DNA of 64,000 bases, from positions 36,158,011-36,222,010 of the forward strand of contig OX328096.1 in NCBI GenBank assembly GCA_946811185.2. The letters run 5' to 3'. This stretch comes from Hippopus hippopus. Lineage: Eukaryota; Mollusca; Bivalvia; Cardiida; Cardiidae. Below the pieces are notes generated by a model. It ran no database searches, was not told the origin of the DNA, and worked only from the letters and a program-made list of their open reading frames with translations. Below, piece after piece: positions 10,049 through 21,246 of the stretch. Numbering within the stretch: the first letter of the stretch is position 1; every line of letters begins with the position of its first letter. The position numbers and the translations under genes are program-made.

Positions 10049-11113
10049 ATGTCGGATGACGTTTTATTTGAGCAGAGAGTAATTATAAAGTTTTACGTTA
10101 AACTCGGAAAGTCTTCATCGGAAATTAAGGCCGATTTAGATAAAGTTTATGGGGACTCAGCACTTAAGAAAACCAGTATTTGTAAATGGATTGGACGATT
10201 TAGAGAAGGACGCGAAACCGTTGAAAATGACCCTAAATCTGGCCGTCCATCAACATCAGTAACGGACAAAACTATCGCGGATGTGCAGCAGCATGTAAAG
10301 CAAGATCGTCGAGTTACTGTCAGGGAAATAGCTGACACATTTAGCATTTCCTATGGAAGTGCACAGGAGATTTTAACTGACAAACTTGGAATGTCGCGTG
10401 TTTGTGCAAGGTGGGTGCCTCGGCTACTGACGCCCGAGCAAATGGGGGTTAGGGTCGAAATTTGTTCTGAAATTTTAGAACGCATTAGGAAAGAAGGATC
10501 AAACTTTACTGATCGTATTGTGACATGCGATGAAACATGGGTACACTTTTACGAGCCCGAATCTAAACAACAAAGCAGTGTATGGAAACATCCAACATCG
10601 CCGTCCCCTGTTAAAGCCAAACTTTCTAAGTCTGTTGGTAAAGTTATGTGCATCATGTTTTTCTCTTCTCAACGTTTTCTTCTAAATCATGTTGTACCTA
10701 TACATACTACAGTCAATGCTGAGTATTATGCCAGCATTATTCGAATGAATTTAATACAGGCCATCCGAAAAAAACAGCCGGAACTTCTATGGAGAGGCGT
10801 CATTTTACATCAAGATAATGCTCCCGCTCACAAAGCCAAACTTGTACAGGAAGTTTTGAAAAAACTAAACATAGAAACATTAGACCATCCTGCCTATAGT
10901 CCAGACCTGGCCCCATGTGACTTTTGGCTATTTCCTGTTTTGAAAGATTCTCTACGTGGCACGCGCTACGAGAGCAGAGAGGAGCTAACCCATGCCATGA
11001 CCGGGTCGTTGAGAGTGATGTCACGTGACGGGCTCGCGCACGTGTTTCGCGCATGGGAATCAAGAATGAATAAGTGCATAGAACACAAAGGAGGTTACTT
11101 TGAAAAACAGTAA
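10049..11113 (+). CDS. Mariner transposase (DD34D)
   Basis: This 354-residue protein would bind the element ends and catalyse cut-and-paste transposition at TA. Residues about 7-70 form the mariner N-terminal helix-turn-helix domain (SICKWIGRFREGRETVENDP, then KSGRPSTS). A second HTH lies near 89-115 (VTVREIADTFSISYGSAQEI). The linker motif WVPRLLTPEQ is at 122-131. The catalytic triad is D161 in VTCDETW, D256 in HQDNAPAH and D291 in PCDFWLFP, with exactly 34 residues between the last two. YSPDLAPCDFW is diagnostic of mariner proper, as opposed to Tc1 (DD34E) or maT (DD37D). The length matches the usual 340-355 residues and there is no stop or frameshift. The ATG is the first in frame and lies about 190 bp inside the left end. 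It is a selfish gene unrelated to its neighbours. Confidence 0.97.
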   Translation: MSDDVLFEQRVIIKFYVKLGKSSSEIKADLDKVYGDSALKKTSICKWIGRFREGRETVENDPKSGRPSTSVTDKTIADVQQHVKQDRRVTVREIADTFSISYGSAQEILTDKLGMSRVCARWVPRLLTPEQMGVRVEICSEILERIRKEGSNFTDRIVTCDETWVHFYEPESKQQSSVWKHPTSPSPVKAKLSKSVGKVMCIMFFSSQRFLLNHVVPIHTTVNAEYYASIIRMNLIQAIRKKQPELLWRGVILHQDNAPAHKAKLVQEVLKKLNIETLDHPAYSPDLAPCDFWLFPVLKDSLRGTRYESREELTHAMTGSLRVMSRDGLAHVFRAWESRMNKCIEHKGGYFEKQ

Positions 11114-11156
11114 ACATTCCAAGTTGATTTTTATAACAATATTCCGATAAAGGCAC

Positions 11157-11185
11157 TGGTCCGTGTTCTTTCTGATCACCCCTCG
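11157..11185 (-). repeat. Right terminal inverted repeat of mariner
   Basis: It is complementary to 9859-9887 and is followed by the target TA at 11186-11187. Confidence 0.93.
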
Positions 11186-11462
11186 TATAGATCACATCGA
11201 TAAAGACATTACTCGAATACCACAAAGAATTCTTACTTGACGTACACAATTGACATGTATACATACATGTATGATTTGTTGACAAACATGAACAGTCAGA
11301 ATTCTTATTCAAGGCATCTCCTTTCTTATCTCAATATTTGACGTACATGCCAGTAGAGGCAGCTTTTATTTCAATGGTACCTAACCCTGCCTCAACAGTA
11401 TTCCGGTTATTTTACTACGACAGCTGTTTTTTTCCTGGGTTCCATGTGTTTCATAAATTAAC

Positions 11463-11697
11463 CATACTCTGTGAAAAGGGGTTTAACACATCTGCAAAAA
11501 GTATCGACTAAGGTCAGCCTGGGTCGAAACCTTTTGCTATAGGTCAAGTTTCTGGATGTTCAAGGACCAGTCTATCTCATGATTCAGTCGGTTGTTAGAC
11601 AAAATGGATTCCATGGATCCATAATTATTTGATGACATGCTCGGTATAATGGATCACGGAGATCCATATAACCCCTCTTTTGTCAGAGCGGCACTCA
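11463..11697 (-). mobile_element. Family C MITE
   Basis: It is in reverse orientation: CTCTGTGAAAAGGGG, AAAAGTATCGAC, then ATGATTCAGTCGGTTGTTAG and TGGATCCATAATTATTTGAT, ending GTCAGAGCGGCACTCA. The palindromic core has collapsed to GGTCAGCCTGGGTCGAAAC. Confidence 0.75.
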
Positions 11698-11699
11698 AA

Positions 11700-12602
11700 T
11701 ATAAAGCTTGGGCCCTAAATTGCCAAGCGACAGCGCCCCATGGTATACCTACTCATACTTTCTGCACGGTTTGCATCAAAATAAAACAAGTTAAAATATA
11801 TACACATGAATAATGATTTAAACCTGAACTTATGTTTATAACCCATATTTAAAGTGGGGCTTTCAAAGCTGTCTTCATCAAATTTGCTTCAGCAGGTAAA
11901 GATACAAGAGTAATACAGAGATGCGCTATATACATGTACAAACCTTACTGTTTAAAAGAAAACTTCAGCAGGTCACTTTAGTGTAATTTCACACACTATG
12001 GTAATTGACAAATTCGGTGGAAAATTCCAAGGTTATTAACGTGTCGTAAACTTAAAGAAGAAACCCGACGTGTCATAGTAACCCTTGCCAACGTCAGCCC
12101 TTTTTCTCTCAGTACAAAAAAACAAGTATCTAAAATTAGCCATAGCAATTTTTTTAGGTGAAACGGTATTTCTTTGGAACCAGTGATTAATCATAGAGTA
12201 CATCATAGATTTGATTTGGCTAAAGCTTTTTGTTTTCTCCTTTGATTAGTACGAGATCAAAGATACTACGTGGGGTAAAAGTTAGAACATCTTATTTGTA
12301 TCATATAGGCTTATCATGGATATTACATGTATGACTAGCTATGCAGTATACGTTACACAAAAGAGAAACAGCGAAGGCAATACAAACACTTTCTCTGCAT
12401 ATGATCGGTAAAATTGTGGAAAAAGGAAACATTTCATGTATAAATTGCAACTGCTCATTTTCTCTCAGTGTTTTCAGAGGTTGTCCACTGCAGGCGAATA
12501 AAAGGTCGTATTTGTATTCATAATGAGTTGGCCTTCGATTTTGTTTCAAGCCCTCGGAAGTCAAGCTATGATCTGAAATCCGATCGGTATAATTTTAACA
12601 TA
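11700..12602. other. No gene or clear repeat recognised
   Basis: AT-rich sequence. One weak family A-like stretch lies near 12400-12480 (GGAAAAAGGAAACATTTCATG). No splice-flanked exon was recognised. Confidence 0.5.
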
Positions 12603-12826
12603 AATTAAACCGGTTAACAAACGATCTGGTGTTTTCACGACACTGGGTAAGAAGCATTCAGAAAACATCATGGAAAAGGAGAAAAATGCGGGTAACCAGC
12701 ATTTTCCTCCTTTTACCACAAGGATTTCTACTTCGCAAACAAATTCAATCATTTGAACTGTGCCTAATCTATTGCCGCAAATGCTTTCAATGTCTAACAT
12801 GTTATTGTCTGGTGAAGAGTTTAAAT
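12603..12826 (-). mobile_element. Family A MITE, diverged
   Basis: The core GCGGGTAACCAGCATTTTCC sits between ACATCATGGAAAAGGAGAAA and TTTTACCACAAGGATTTCTA. TGTCTGGTGAAGAGTTTAA closes the right end. Confidence 0.7.
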
Positions 12827-13392
12827 AACAATTGCTGGGAAATACAATACTGCAGGGCATTAAAAACTATCCGAACGCCGACATTTTGGGGATCCCCTAA
12901 CTGGCCTGGATCACGATATGACACGAAGATACCCAGGGCTGTTTGCCAATTATACCCAAAACACTAGGTTTGTGATATTGAGCCACTGTATGAATACACC
13001 AGTCTTGACCCTTGTTCCTATTCCCGATATATTTACCTATACAGGATCAGTACAGACATTCGTCAAGCCAGTGCACAACTAAGTCCGTATGCATCAGCCA
13101 TCCTTAAAAAATATATCCCTGGTCTAATTCTATATTTTGTCTTTAATTATTATTGAACTTGAACGTAACGGAGTTTCTGATTGGCTAAACCAATTGGTTT
13201 ATGAGTACGGCCCTTGGCACAAAGTAATTGAGCCTATACATATATACATATCAGTGTGAATAATTCTTAAATATATTTTATTTATGTCTGAACATTTAGT
13301 TGAAGCAAAGAAAAATATGTATGGCGGAATATGACGCGGTTTTCCATATTATTTCAGTCATAACGCGTCGACATCGCGTGTGTCGTGATTTT

Positions 13393-13562
13393 ATCTCTTT
13401 ACCAAACAATACCATATTTCAGCTACACCAAGGAAAACGCCTGTAGAAAACACCGTGGGTAAAGGAGACAATGCTGGTAACCAGCATTTTCTACGTTTCT
13501 CACATTATTTTCAAAAACTCCTTCAGGGTCGTTAAGCTCGTGATTGCGTTGTAAAGAGTTAA
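13393..13562 (+). mobile_element. Family A MITE with internal deletion or rearrangement
   Basis: Both flanks of the hairpin look like the short (GTCGTTAA-type) half of family A: CTACACCAAGGAAAACGCC on the left and TTCAGGGTCGTTAAGCTCGTG on the right. The element is therefore more symmetrical and shorter (about 170 bp) than usual. Confidence 0.65.
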
Positions 13563-13792
13563 TATCTATATAACTCGGGATCAGGGATGTTTTGTTGAAT
13601 TATTTTACTCTTACCAAATGACAAAGTTTTAGATTCGACCAAACTGAAAGCATTTGCAGACGACAAATTCAGTGTAGCTCAAAGTATGGACTCTGTCTTT
13701 GAAAAGGTATCTGAAACAAAAACTTAACAACAACAAACTGCAGAAGAAAGACTTTGAACACGTCCTTCTACAGTATGAGAAAGAGAAATTGA

Positions 13793-14002
13793 TTAACCTC
13801 TGCTATGCACAACTCAAAGCCTTTTGCGGACAGTGTCGTTCAAGATCAGACTGCACAGAACGTGCAGTCTGATCTTGGATCTACACTGTCCGATCAGGAG
13901 ATATTTTTCCACAAAAAAATAACTTTGAAATAGCAAAATTATGGATTTTATTTTCGGCTATCCCAACGTTTCATTTCGCTTATTTAGCACGCTAGGGGTT
14001 AA
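13793..14002 (-). mobile_element. Family B TTAA MITE, full length
   Basis: It is reversed: TTAACCTCTGCTATGCAC at the left, a perfect hairpin, and TTAGCACGCTAGGGGTTAA at the right. Confidence 0.85.
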
Positions 14003-14553
14003 GGTTTTATACATAATAAGTAGAAAAATTATTGTCGTAAAATGAGCAATTACTCGTTACCAGTTTTCCTTTGACAATGACATGTTAATTATAAAGTAGA
14101 ACATATCACATTAAATTCCTCTCCGTTTTCAATTGATGCCCACGGGCATTGATAAGAAGGTCGATTAGTTGAAAAAATTTTAACGTCGCATACATTTTAT
14201 GCAGAAGTAGTGCTTTCTGACAAATACGGCTTAATTAAATATTTATACAGACCTGATTGTGTACATTTCATTTTCAACCATGAAAAGGTGAATGACACCG
14301 AATAAAGAAAGGGAAGCCATTAAAAAACTGTTTTTTGTTTTGTTTTTTTAACGAAAAATAAGTAAAGAGGTACATGTACCTCCATAAATCGTTTGGGTGC
14401 CAAGAACAAACAAAATTTTGTTTTTGCAGATAGCAGAGATTCAAGATAATTATTGGATAAAGATTTATATACGAAACGGAAGTAACGTTGTATTCAGAGA
14501 AAAACATGCTGCAGATATTTATGTTCCCGTTTAAGGAAATGACTACAATACAC

Positions 14554-14806
14554 TTGAGCCGCGCTCTATGAAAAGGGGGTTTAATGCATCTCCGAGATGC
14601 ATTTTAGCAAGCAAGTCATCAAATATTTATGAATCCATAAAATCTATTTTGTTTAACGATCGAAAGTATCATGAGGTAGATTGGCCCTCTGACAGGCAAA
14701 AAATTAACCGATATCAAACAATTTCGTCCTTCTCAGCCTGCGCAGGCCATGGTCGATACTTTTTGCAGATAAATTTGACCCCCTTTTCACAGCACATGGT
14801 TCATTT
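14554..14806 (+). mobile_element. Family C MITE
   Basis: TTGAGCCGCGCTCTATG lies at the left and CAGCACATGGTTCATT at the right. TGAATCCATAAAATCTATTT lies inside. The core is shortened to TCAGCCTGCGCAGGCCATGG. Confidence 0.75.
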
Positions 14807-15091
14807 ACAAGTATGTATATGGTTGTTCAAGTAACGTTTTGAACATCCAATCCTTGCACCTGTTGATTATACATCTGTCACATGTAACAATGTAAAAAGC
14901 CATATAAATGTTTGTAACATAGCAAATAAAAATTGACACATAAGCACATACTGTCGGTTACTCTTCGTCTAAGTACTGTATAAATTCAAACATTGTAGCA
15001 AATGGAGAAATTGGTCTTTTTTTCTCGATGTTTTATTTGTTTAGTTTACAAGCCTTAATTCGTTTACCTATCCATATTTTAAGAGGATTGT

Positions 15092-15317
15092 TTAACTCTT
15101 TACCCGACGACAAAGTTTTAGACCATTTCAATTTGAAAGCATTAGCAGATGACAAATAAAATGTGGTTCAAATCATAGAACTTGTCTATAAAATGGTAGA
15201 AACATAGTATGAAAAGGAGAGAATGTTGGTTACCAGCATTTCTCTTTTTCCCTCAATGTTTTCACAAGCTTTCTTTTCTCATAGTCGTTAAAATTTGGGA
15301 ATGTGATAAAGGGTTAA
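15092..15317 (+). mobile_element. Family A TTAA MITE, full length
   Basis: It runs from TTAACTCTTTACCCGACGAC to GATAAAGGGTTAA, with AAAGCATTAGCAGATGACAA in the left half. The centre GTTGGTTACCAGC marks forward orientation. Confidence 0.85.
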
Positions 15318-15410
15318 GGAAACAATGAGTAATACACACATAAAGTGATTGAGGGTTTCGAAGTTTTACCCTTTCAGTTTTAAACAAATGAAACGTTTTA
15401 TTATTTTCGA

Positions 15411-15632
15411 TTAAGGTCAACGGCTCCTAACTCATCGGTAAACATCGACGTTTTCGTAAAGGCTATTCGGCCAATCTCGGCAGCTTCCGTCTTTTAATAT
15501 GAGAGTTAGGGGCCGTAGACTCACTGACTCATCGGTAAATATCGTGTTACACCGACGTTTTCGTCAAGGCTATTCGGCCAATCTCGGCAGCTTCCGTCTT
15601 TTAATATGAGAGTTTGGGGCCGTAGACCTTAA
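15411..15632. mobile_element. Family F TTAA MITE, tandem dimer
   Basis: Two units spaced 107 bp apart share GCTATTCGGCCAATCTCGGC and AGCTTCCGTCTTTTAATATG. The outer ends are TTAAGGTCAACGGCTCCTAA and GGGGCCGTAGACCTTAA, which are inverted. The whole is thus a TTAA-flanked element whose interior is duplicated. A single-unit copy is at 28622-28743. Confidence 0.8.
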
Positions 15633-16136
15633 AAACGACTGCCCATTTTTTATTGCGAGACAATCACTTGGCACCAAAGATTGAACAGTTTAGATCCAAG
15701 GCTAAGCGGTTACCTTACAAATACGTCTTTGACGCCCCGACCTTGAAGCACCTAGCTTTTGAGTAGCTTGTGGGTAAAGCAGAAATTGTTTGATTCTGGT
15801 GAAATTTAGTATTTCGTGTGATTTTCAAAACGTCACTTAATTATCTTCAAATTTTATACCATTCGTCTTAGCAAAGGGATGTCTTGAAAAAAAAAAAAGC
15901 CTCTAGTGTATGAAAATATGCCAGCCCTTACCCTGCCTTATCTCTGTTGTTTACTGTTAAAACATTTTATTTCGTATTTATTGGTGATTGCGGGATTGAA
16001 GCCAATGACAGAGAACCGGAGAGTGCAGATCAAGATGGGACAGCACGTATGAAAAGAGAACAGTATACTTAAACGTTCGAAGCTACAAAAGCTGTAAGTT
16101 TTTGAGCTCTTCGACTACTGATATCATTAAGTATTT

Positions 16137-16385
16137 CAGTCGTGCTCTGTGAAAAGGGGTTAAGAATGTATCGATCTGTATCAGCCTACGCAGTCCGTAC
16201 AGGCTGACATGGGTCGAAACGTTTTGCAATAGGTCAATTTTCTGCATGTCAAAGGACGTTCTACCTCATGATTCACTCGGTTGTAAGACAAAATGGGTTT
16301 TATGGATACATAATCATGTGTTGTCTTGCTTCTTATGATGCATCACTAAGATGCATTTAAACCCCTTTTTGCCAGATCGCCGCTA
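16137..16385 (-). mobile_element. Family C MITE
   Basis: It starts GTGCTCTGTGAAAAGGGG. It carries CAGCCTACGCAGTCCGTAC and then AGGCTGACATGGGTCGAAAC, and later TTCACTCGGTTGTAAGAC. It ends GCCAGATCGCCGCT. The target-like ends are diverged. Confidence 0.75.
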
Positions 16386-16781
16386 TTTCTATTTTTTCAG
16401 TCTTACAAAAATGTGTCAAAAATTCGGAAACATAATCACCCCTCTTTTGTGTCGCTGGCTGAGCCACAAGATTTTATGTTATAGCGGATTGAGCTGAAGG
16501 TTTACCTTTTGTATAACAATCAATGTATTGTATGTCAATATTTACCTATTTATACACTCAAAGCTGATGTTCTTTTTACAACCCCAAGTCAGAATATAGG
16601 TAGTATGTCATAGGAATTCAGATTTTTTTTTCTGTGTACGACAAAGAAAGCAGGCAACGATCAGACTGCACCAATGAGCAGGCTGATCATTGTGTGCTCG
16701 TTTTGTACAGGACACCAAGGTCCCAGTAATCAGAAAATAGGTTTACATGTGCAGTAAAATCTGTCATAGTGGTTTCATCTA

Positions 16782-17005
16782 TTAACCATTTACTACAGAA
16801 TCCCAAATTTTAACGACATGGAAAGCTTTTGAAAACATTGTGGGAAAAGGAGAAAATGCTGGTAACCAGCATTTTCTCCTTTTCCAGCCATGTTTTCTAC
16901 CCTTTCACCGACATATTCAATCGTTTGAGCCACTCTTAACCTGTCGTTGGAAAATGCTTGCAGTTTGGACCAGTCTAACATTTTGTCGTCTGGTTAAGAG
17001 TTAGG
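16782..17005 (-). mobile_element. Family A MITE
   Basis: TTAACCATTTACTACAGAAT at the left, a near-perfect hairpin around GCTGGTAACCAGC, and TTTTGTCGTCTGGTTAAGAG at the right. Confidence 0.85.
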
Positions 17006-17128
17006 CAAGCAACCTGAAATCAGGAAGCATAAATAGTGTCATAAAAGGAGACGAATACGTCGGAAAGTACCTGTACTAAGCAAGCCTGTCGTTAGCATGC
17101 ACATTTTCATTGTCCCTCAGATGCTTGA

Positions 17129-17357
17129 TTAACCCTTTCCCAAACAATCCCTGGTTTTTACGGGTCAGGAATAGAAGCCTTTTGAAAACATTGTGGGAAA
17201 AGGAGAAAATGCTGGTAACCAGCATTTTCTCCTTTTCCCACAATGTTTTCTACCCTATCATATAAAAAAATCATCTTTTTAGCAACTGTTAATTTGTCAT
17301 CTGCAAAATGCTTTCAATTTGGTCTGGTCCAAAATTTGCCGTTTGGGAAAGGGTTAA
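17129..17357 (-). mobile_element. Family A TTAA MITE, full length
   Basis: This is a reference copy in reverse orientation. TTAACCCTTTCCCAAACAAT and GGGAAAGGGTTAA are its ends. The 67-nt central hairpin from GAAAACATTGTGGG to its complement is perfect. It lies only about 125 bp from the previous copy. Confidence 0.92.
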
Positions 17358-17659
17358 TACATGTTTAGCTGTATTTTGTTTGCCAGCGAGCGAGCCAGCC
17401 TTTAAGCTTTCCTATCTGAATGTGCTTGCAAACACCTAAAGGCTATGAAGTTAGACGATCAGCTAAAAAATATATATCCGTCAGTCTTTTTATCTGTCTT
17501 TTTGTTTTCCATCTGTCTGTTCGTCCGTCTATCTGTTGGTCTTCCTTTTTGGCTGTTTCGGTGACACAGCTAAGTGGGAATATAAGAATGCTACAGCTAC
17601 TGTTCCCTCACTAAACTTTTATTGTGGGTACTACGAAGAGACAATTCTCTTGTCTCTTT

Positions 17660-17712
17660 GCTGGATCTAAGATCAGACTACACGTTCTGTGCAGTCTGAT
17701 TCGATCCAGATC
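17660..17712. repeat. Solo B-type hairpin
   Basis: GGATCTAAGATCAGACTACAC and GTGCAGTCTGATTCGATCC face each other across a short loop. The rest of a B element is not recognisable. Confidence 0.6.
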
Positions 17713-18176
17713 GTCATCAACGTGTCCACAAGATTCATCTTTAGATCCTCTTAGTGTTCAAAGGATTCAATGAATTACATTCATTTTATCATGTGGCTTT
17801 GAAATTCAACTCATGGCTCCAGCATATCCATCAATTTGACAGATAGGTTTAATGAATAGTTTCATAAACAATTAAAATTCTTCCTCATGTACACACAGTA
17901 CACATACACAACATACATCCACTAATCGCTATGTCAAACAAGTTATTCCTTCAGTTATTGTCAACAACTGTTCCTTCTCGATGTCTTTGCACCCAAGAAA
18001 ACCTCATTTTCACCACATATATTTTCAATTCATGATTTTTCATCAAATGGTGAACATGAAAAGTCCTTGTTTCATACAAAAAAAAAAAAAATCATTTGCA
18101 AAAAACAGAAGATAAGTGGTACATCCTTCTACCGCTGGTGAATTTTTGCTGGCACATAGCACGCTGAGATTCAATC

Positions 18177-18365
18177 TTAACCCTTAAGTGAAACGAAAAT
18201 TTCCACTCAATAGTAAAAACCCAAATATTGCAGTTTCAAAATTTATTTCACCGGAAAGAAAATATTGTATCAGACAGCATAGATCACGTTTTGTGCAGTC
18301 TGATCTTGATCTTAACTGTTCGCAAAAACGCCCCGATTCGCGCTTAGCAGCCGAAGGAATAAACT
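18177..18365 (+). mobile_element. Family B MITE, left hairpin arm deleted
   Basis: TTAACCCTTAAGTGAAACG begins it and CGCTTAGCAGCCGAAGGAAT ends it. Only the right arm (GTGCAGTCTGATCTTGATC) of the hairpin remains. A second decayed B copy follows at about 18370-18560, with a short duplication in its right arm. Confidence 0.7.
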
Positions 18366-18909
18366 ACTACAAGCGTATACACGATACGCGGATTTCCAGA
18401 TAGCAAAAACTAAATATTGTAATCTCATAAGTTCTTTTCCTCGTGAAATATCACTGTATCGGACGGTGAAGATCCAAGATCAGACTGCACGTTTTGTGTA
18501 GTTTTTTGTGTAGTTTGATCTCAATGTACGTTGTCCGCAGAAGCGTCTTTATTCGCCCTACACCACTTCAAACGTTATCGACCATCTAAGATACAAGTCG
18601 TTCGGTAACTCATTTTCAGCTAATATCCCCTGAAATGGTTCCTAATTTCTATCAAACATTGGTTCTCTGACCCTTGGATCAAATTATCAACATATTAACT
18701 GGGTCTGTATAGTCAACCTTTTGAAACACCCGAAAAGTTAACTCACATCCTGCGCATCGCTTTCCCTGGAGTCCAACATATGATGACCACATACTCCACA
18801 AACTAGTTTAAAATAGAACGTAGGCATTGCGAAACAACCTTAACCACTTGTAAAATTTTTCTCGACGCTTGTTTGCAGTAAACCTTACCAGTACTCGCGC
18901 CATGACGTG

Positions 18910-19510
18910 AGCAGTTTCAAAGGTTAAGAGAATCGAACCTCTGATGTGAGAGGCCGACACTCTCCCCGTCTACCACTGTCTCCTTGTACAAAGAGAGAGA
19001 GATTTATTCAGCTCCTATGGTTACCAACATTGAACCAATACACGACCCAGTGCTCTCTCAATTCCTCTGCAAGTTCAAAGTACACGCTTCTACGGTCTGA
19101 TGATTGGTCAACACGGAAGCAATTTCCATCGAGTGTGACCAACCTTTTTGGGGGCCATAAAGGCGTGATAAATTTAAAACGAAAAAACTGCCAAGTTTAG
19201 TCGTTTTCGTGAGAGGACGTAATAATTACGAAGATTTTACAAGATGATCAGTTGGTATACATGTGTAAATCCAAACTCCAGTTGCTTGAACTTGGACATT
19301 GCATTGTTCAAATGATCAGTTCAAATGAATAAAACGTTGAATATTACCGAAGTTTCTACAAAACATTGAACCAATACACGAACGTTACACGACCCAATGC
19401 TCTCGCCATTCCTCATAATACACTATTCTACGGTCTGATAATCGGACAACGCGGAAGCAAGTTCCATCGAGTGTGACCAACATTGTTGGCGGCCGTACAG
19501 GCGTAACAAT
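18910..19510. repeat. Duplicated 150-bp segment with a tRNA-like stretch
   Basis: The segment 19026-19165 (ACATTGAACCAATACACGAC, then TCTACGGTCTGATGATTGG, then TTCCATCGAGTGTGACCAAC) is repeated at 19362-19500, about 335 bp away. Upstream, 18925-18975 on the minus strand contains GAGGTTCGATTCTCTT, a plausible tRNA B box. A SINE-related origin is possible but unproven. Confidence 0.5.
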
Positions 19511-19514
19511 ACAA

Positions 19515-19730
19515 CTCTTTACCAAACGACATCATCGTGGACTTGCCCGTAAGTAGTGAAAACATTTTCAGCCGACAAACTGAACTTGGCTCTAATGATG
19601 AGATTTTGTCTACGTCAGAGTTAAAAATAATGTCATAAAAGGAGTTAATGGTGGTTACCAGGATTTCCGTATTTCATTAAAATATTTTCAAACGGCTTCA
19701 CCTGTATAGGAAAGTTTGGTAAAGAGTCAT
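19515..19730 (+). mobile_element. Degraded family A MITE
   Basis: ACTCTTTACCAAACGAC at the left, GTGGTTACCAGGATTTCC at the centre and GTTTGGTAAAGAGT at the right remain recognisable. The hairpin arms have decayed. Confidence 0.6.
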
Positions 19731-20039
19731 CAATAACACCAATATTTGAAACGAAAGATCGTCAGTTTCAGTCATTTGCGTGAAATGTTATGAAAACTTA
19801 CGTGGTGATACCACATGACCTAATGGAATAGTTTTTAAAAAAAAAGGGGGAGGAAGAACAAGTATGCAGCCTGTCTTTGCATGATTGCAGAATTGTAGTC
19901 CAAAAGTCTGACTACAAGGACATGCAGCCTAATTCTAGCTTTCTCTTTTCAAAAATGACAGAAATGTGTCTATATGTGGAATATGGTTAGTATGTATTGG
20001 ATAAGGTGCTAATCTTTGAGCTGCTTTCCGAGCCTTAGT

Positions 20040-20200
20040 TAGCTTTTGCGGGTAATGTAGATCAAGATCAGGCTATACAGAACATGCAGTCTGATCTTTG
20101 ATCTACAATACCTCCAAGCTGCAATCCAGGCATTAAAGAGCTTTCGCGGACAATGTAGATCAAGATCAGACCGCACAGAACATGCACATCCGATACGATA
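20040..20200 (-). repeat. Two B-type hairpin relics in tandem
   Basis: Both start with TAGTTAGCTTTTGCGGGTAA- or GAGCTTTCGCGGACAATG-type sequence followed by TAGATCAAGATCAG. The first has both arms. The second has lost most of its right arm. Confidence 0.55.
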
Positions 20201-20697
20201 ATACATTCGTGTGAAAAGAACGTTTTAATCGCAATTTTTGCGTTTTAAGTATCCACTGGAAATTTTCCTTTAATTTATTCAATTTGAGGGTTGAATTAGG
20301 GAAAGGACAGACGATTGGCGAAACTCGCATTTGTCATTCGGAAAATTTACAAATTGTAAGTGTCTGCGCACACTATATTCAATTAAGTACGACTGTACAT
20401 GATTAGATAGGTGTCAACGAACACGAAATCTTCGTGACAATGTCAGATATAAATAAAGGGACAGATAGAAAATTAAAAAAAAAATATATCCTGGATCTGT
20501 ATAGCGTTCAACTCACTACACTTGTGTGAATTTGAATTCTAAATGGGCCGATACGTCATAATATATAGAGGCGATTTCCGAATCAATTAATTGAATCTAA
20601 ACAGCTTTTTATGTTCGGACTTTTTGATAATGGGATGAGAAAACATTTTTTCTACAAGTATCCGGCTTTTCTTGACCCCTGGTGTCCTTTTCGAAAA

Positions 20698-20750
20698 GAG
20701 CTATCCAAGATCAGCCTGCACATCCGTGCAGTCTGACCTTGGATTGCTCT
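20698..20750. repeat. Solo hairpin intermediate between B and C/D cores
   Basis: ATCCAAGATCAGCCTGCAC and GTGCAGTCTGACCTTGGAT face each other. The left arm has the CAGCCTG form seen in families C and D. The right arm has the CAGTCTG form of family B. Confidence 0.6.
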
Positions 20751-20913
20751 TTTCAGTACCTTTTTCATTGCCAAACTTTTACTGTACTCAAGTAAAATAA
20801 ATAAATGAATTCCAAAGTAACAAGTGGTTCAATTAATCGTTTTCAATTCAGCAATGGAGCCTGGATACTGAAATGTATGCATCTGCGTCGTGACCAATGT
20901 AAAAGATTGTTTT

Positions 20914-21153
20914 TTAACTCTATACCAAACCACAAGATCCGAGACCTGTCCATTTTTTAAAGAATCTGCTGACGACAAATTAAAATGCGGTTCAAGCGGT
21001 TGAATTCTTATAAGAAAGAGGGAGAAAACATTGTAGAAAAAGAAAAAGGTGCTGATTACCATCATTTTCTACTTTTTCTACTTTTCCTACAATGTTTTAA
21101 AAAGCCATTTTGTCTTAGATTCATTAAACTCGGGATTGTTGGGAAAGGGGTTA
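20914..21153 (+). mobile_element. Family A TTAA MITE inside a host intron
   Basis: TTAACTCTATACCAAACCAC at the left and GGGAAAGGGGTTAA at the right. The element lies about 93 bp inside the first coding intron of the glutamine-rich gene and is on the opposite strand to it. Confidence 0.8.
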
Positions 21154-21246
21154 AGCAGTGCGATTTACGGTCCCGCTTTTCATTTCTTTTGATTGCTAGT
21201 GATACAGAATTCTACAAAAAAGGAGTCTATATATATTTATTCTTAC

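Larger units (their letters stand above)
9859..11185 (+). mobile_element. Full-length mariner transposon
   Basis: The 1327-bp element has inverted ends: the left starts CGTGGGGTGATCAGAAAGAA and the right is CGAGGGGTGATCAGAAAGAA on the other strand. TA lies on each side (9857-9858 and 11186-11187). The flanks join to GATCTATAGATC, a plausible empty site. It encloses one uninterrupted transposase gene. Near-identical ends plus an intact frame suggest a young and possibly still active insertion. Confidence 0.96.

Noticed and set aside
10800..11312. 170-codon minus-strand frame
   Set aside because: It is antisense to the transposase gene and runs through the mariner right end.
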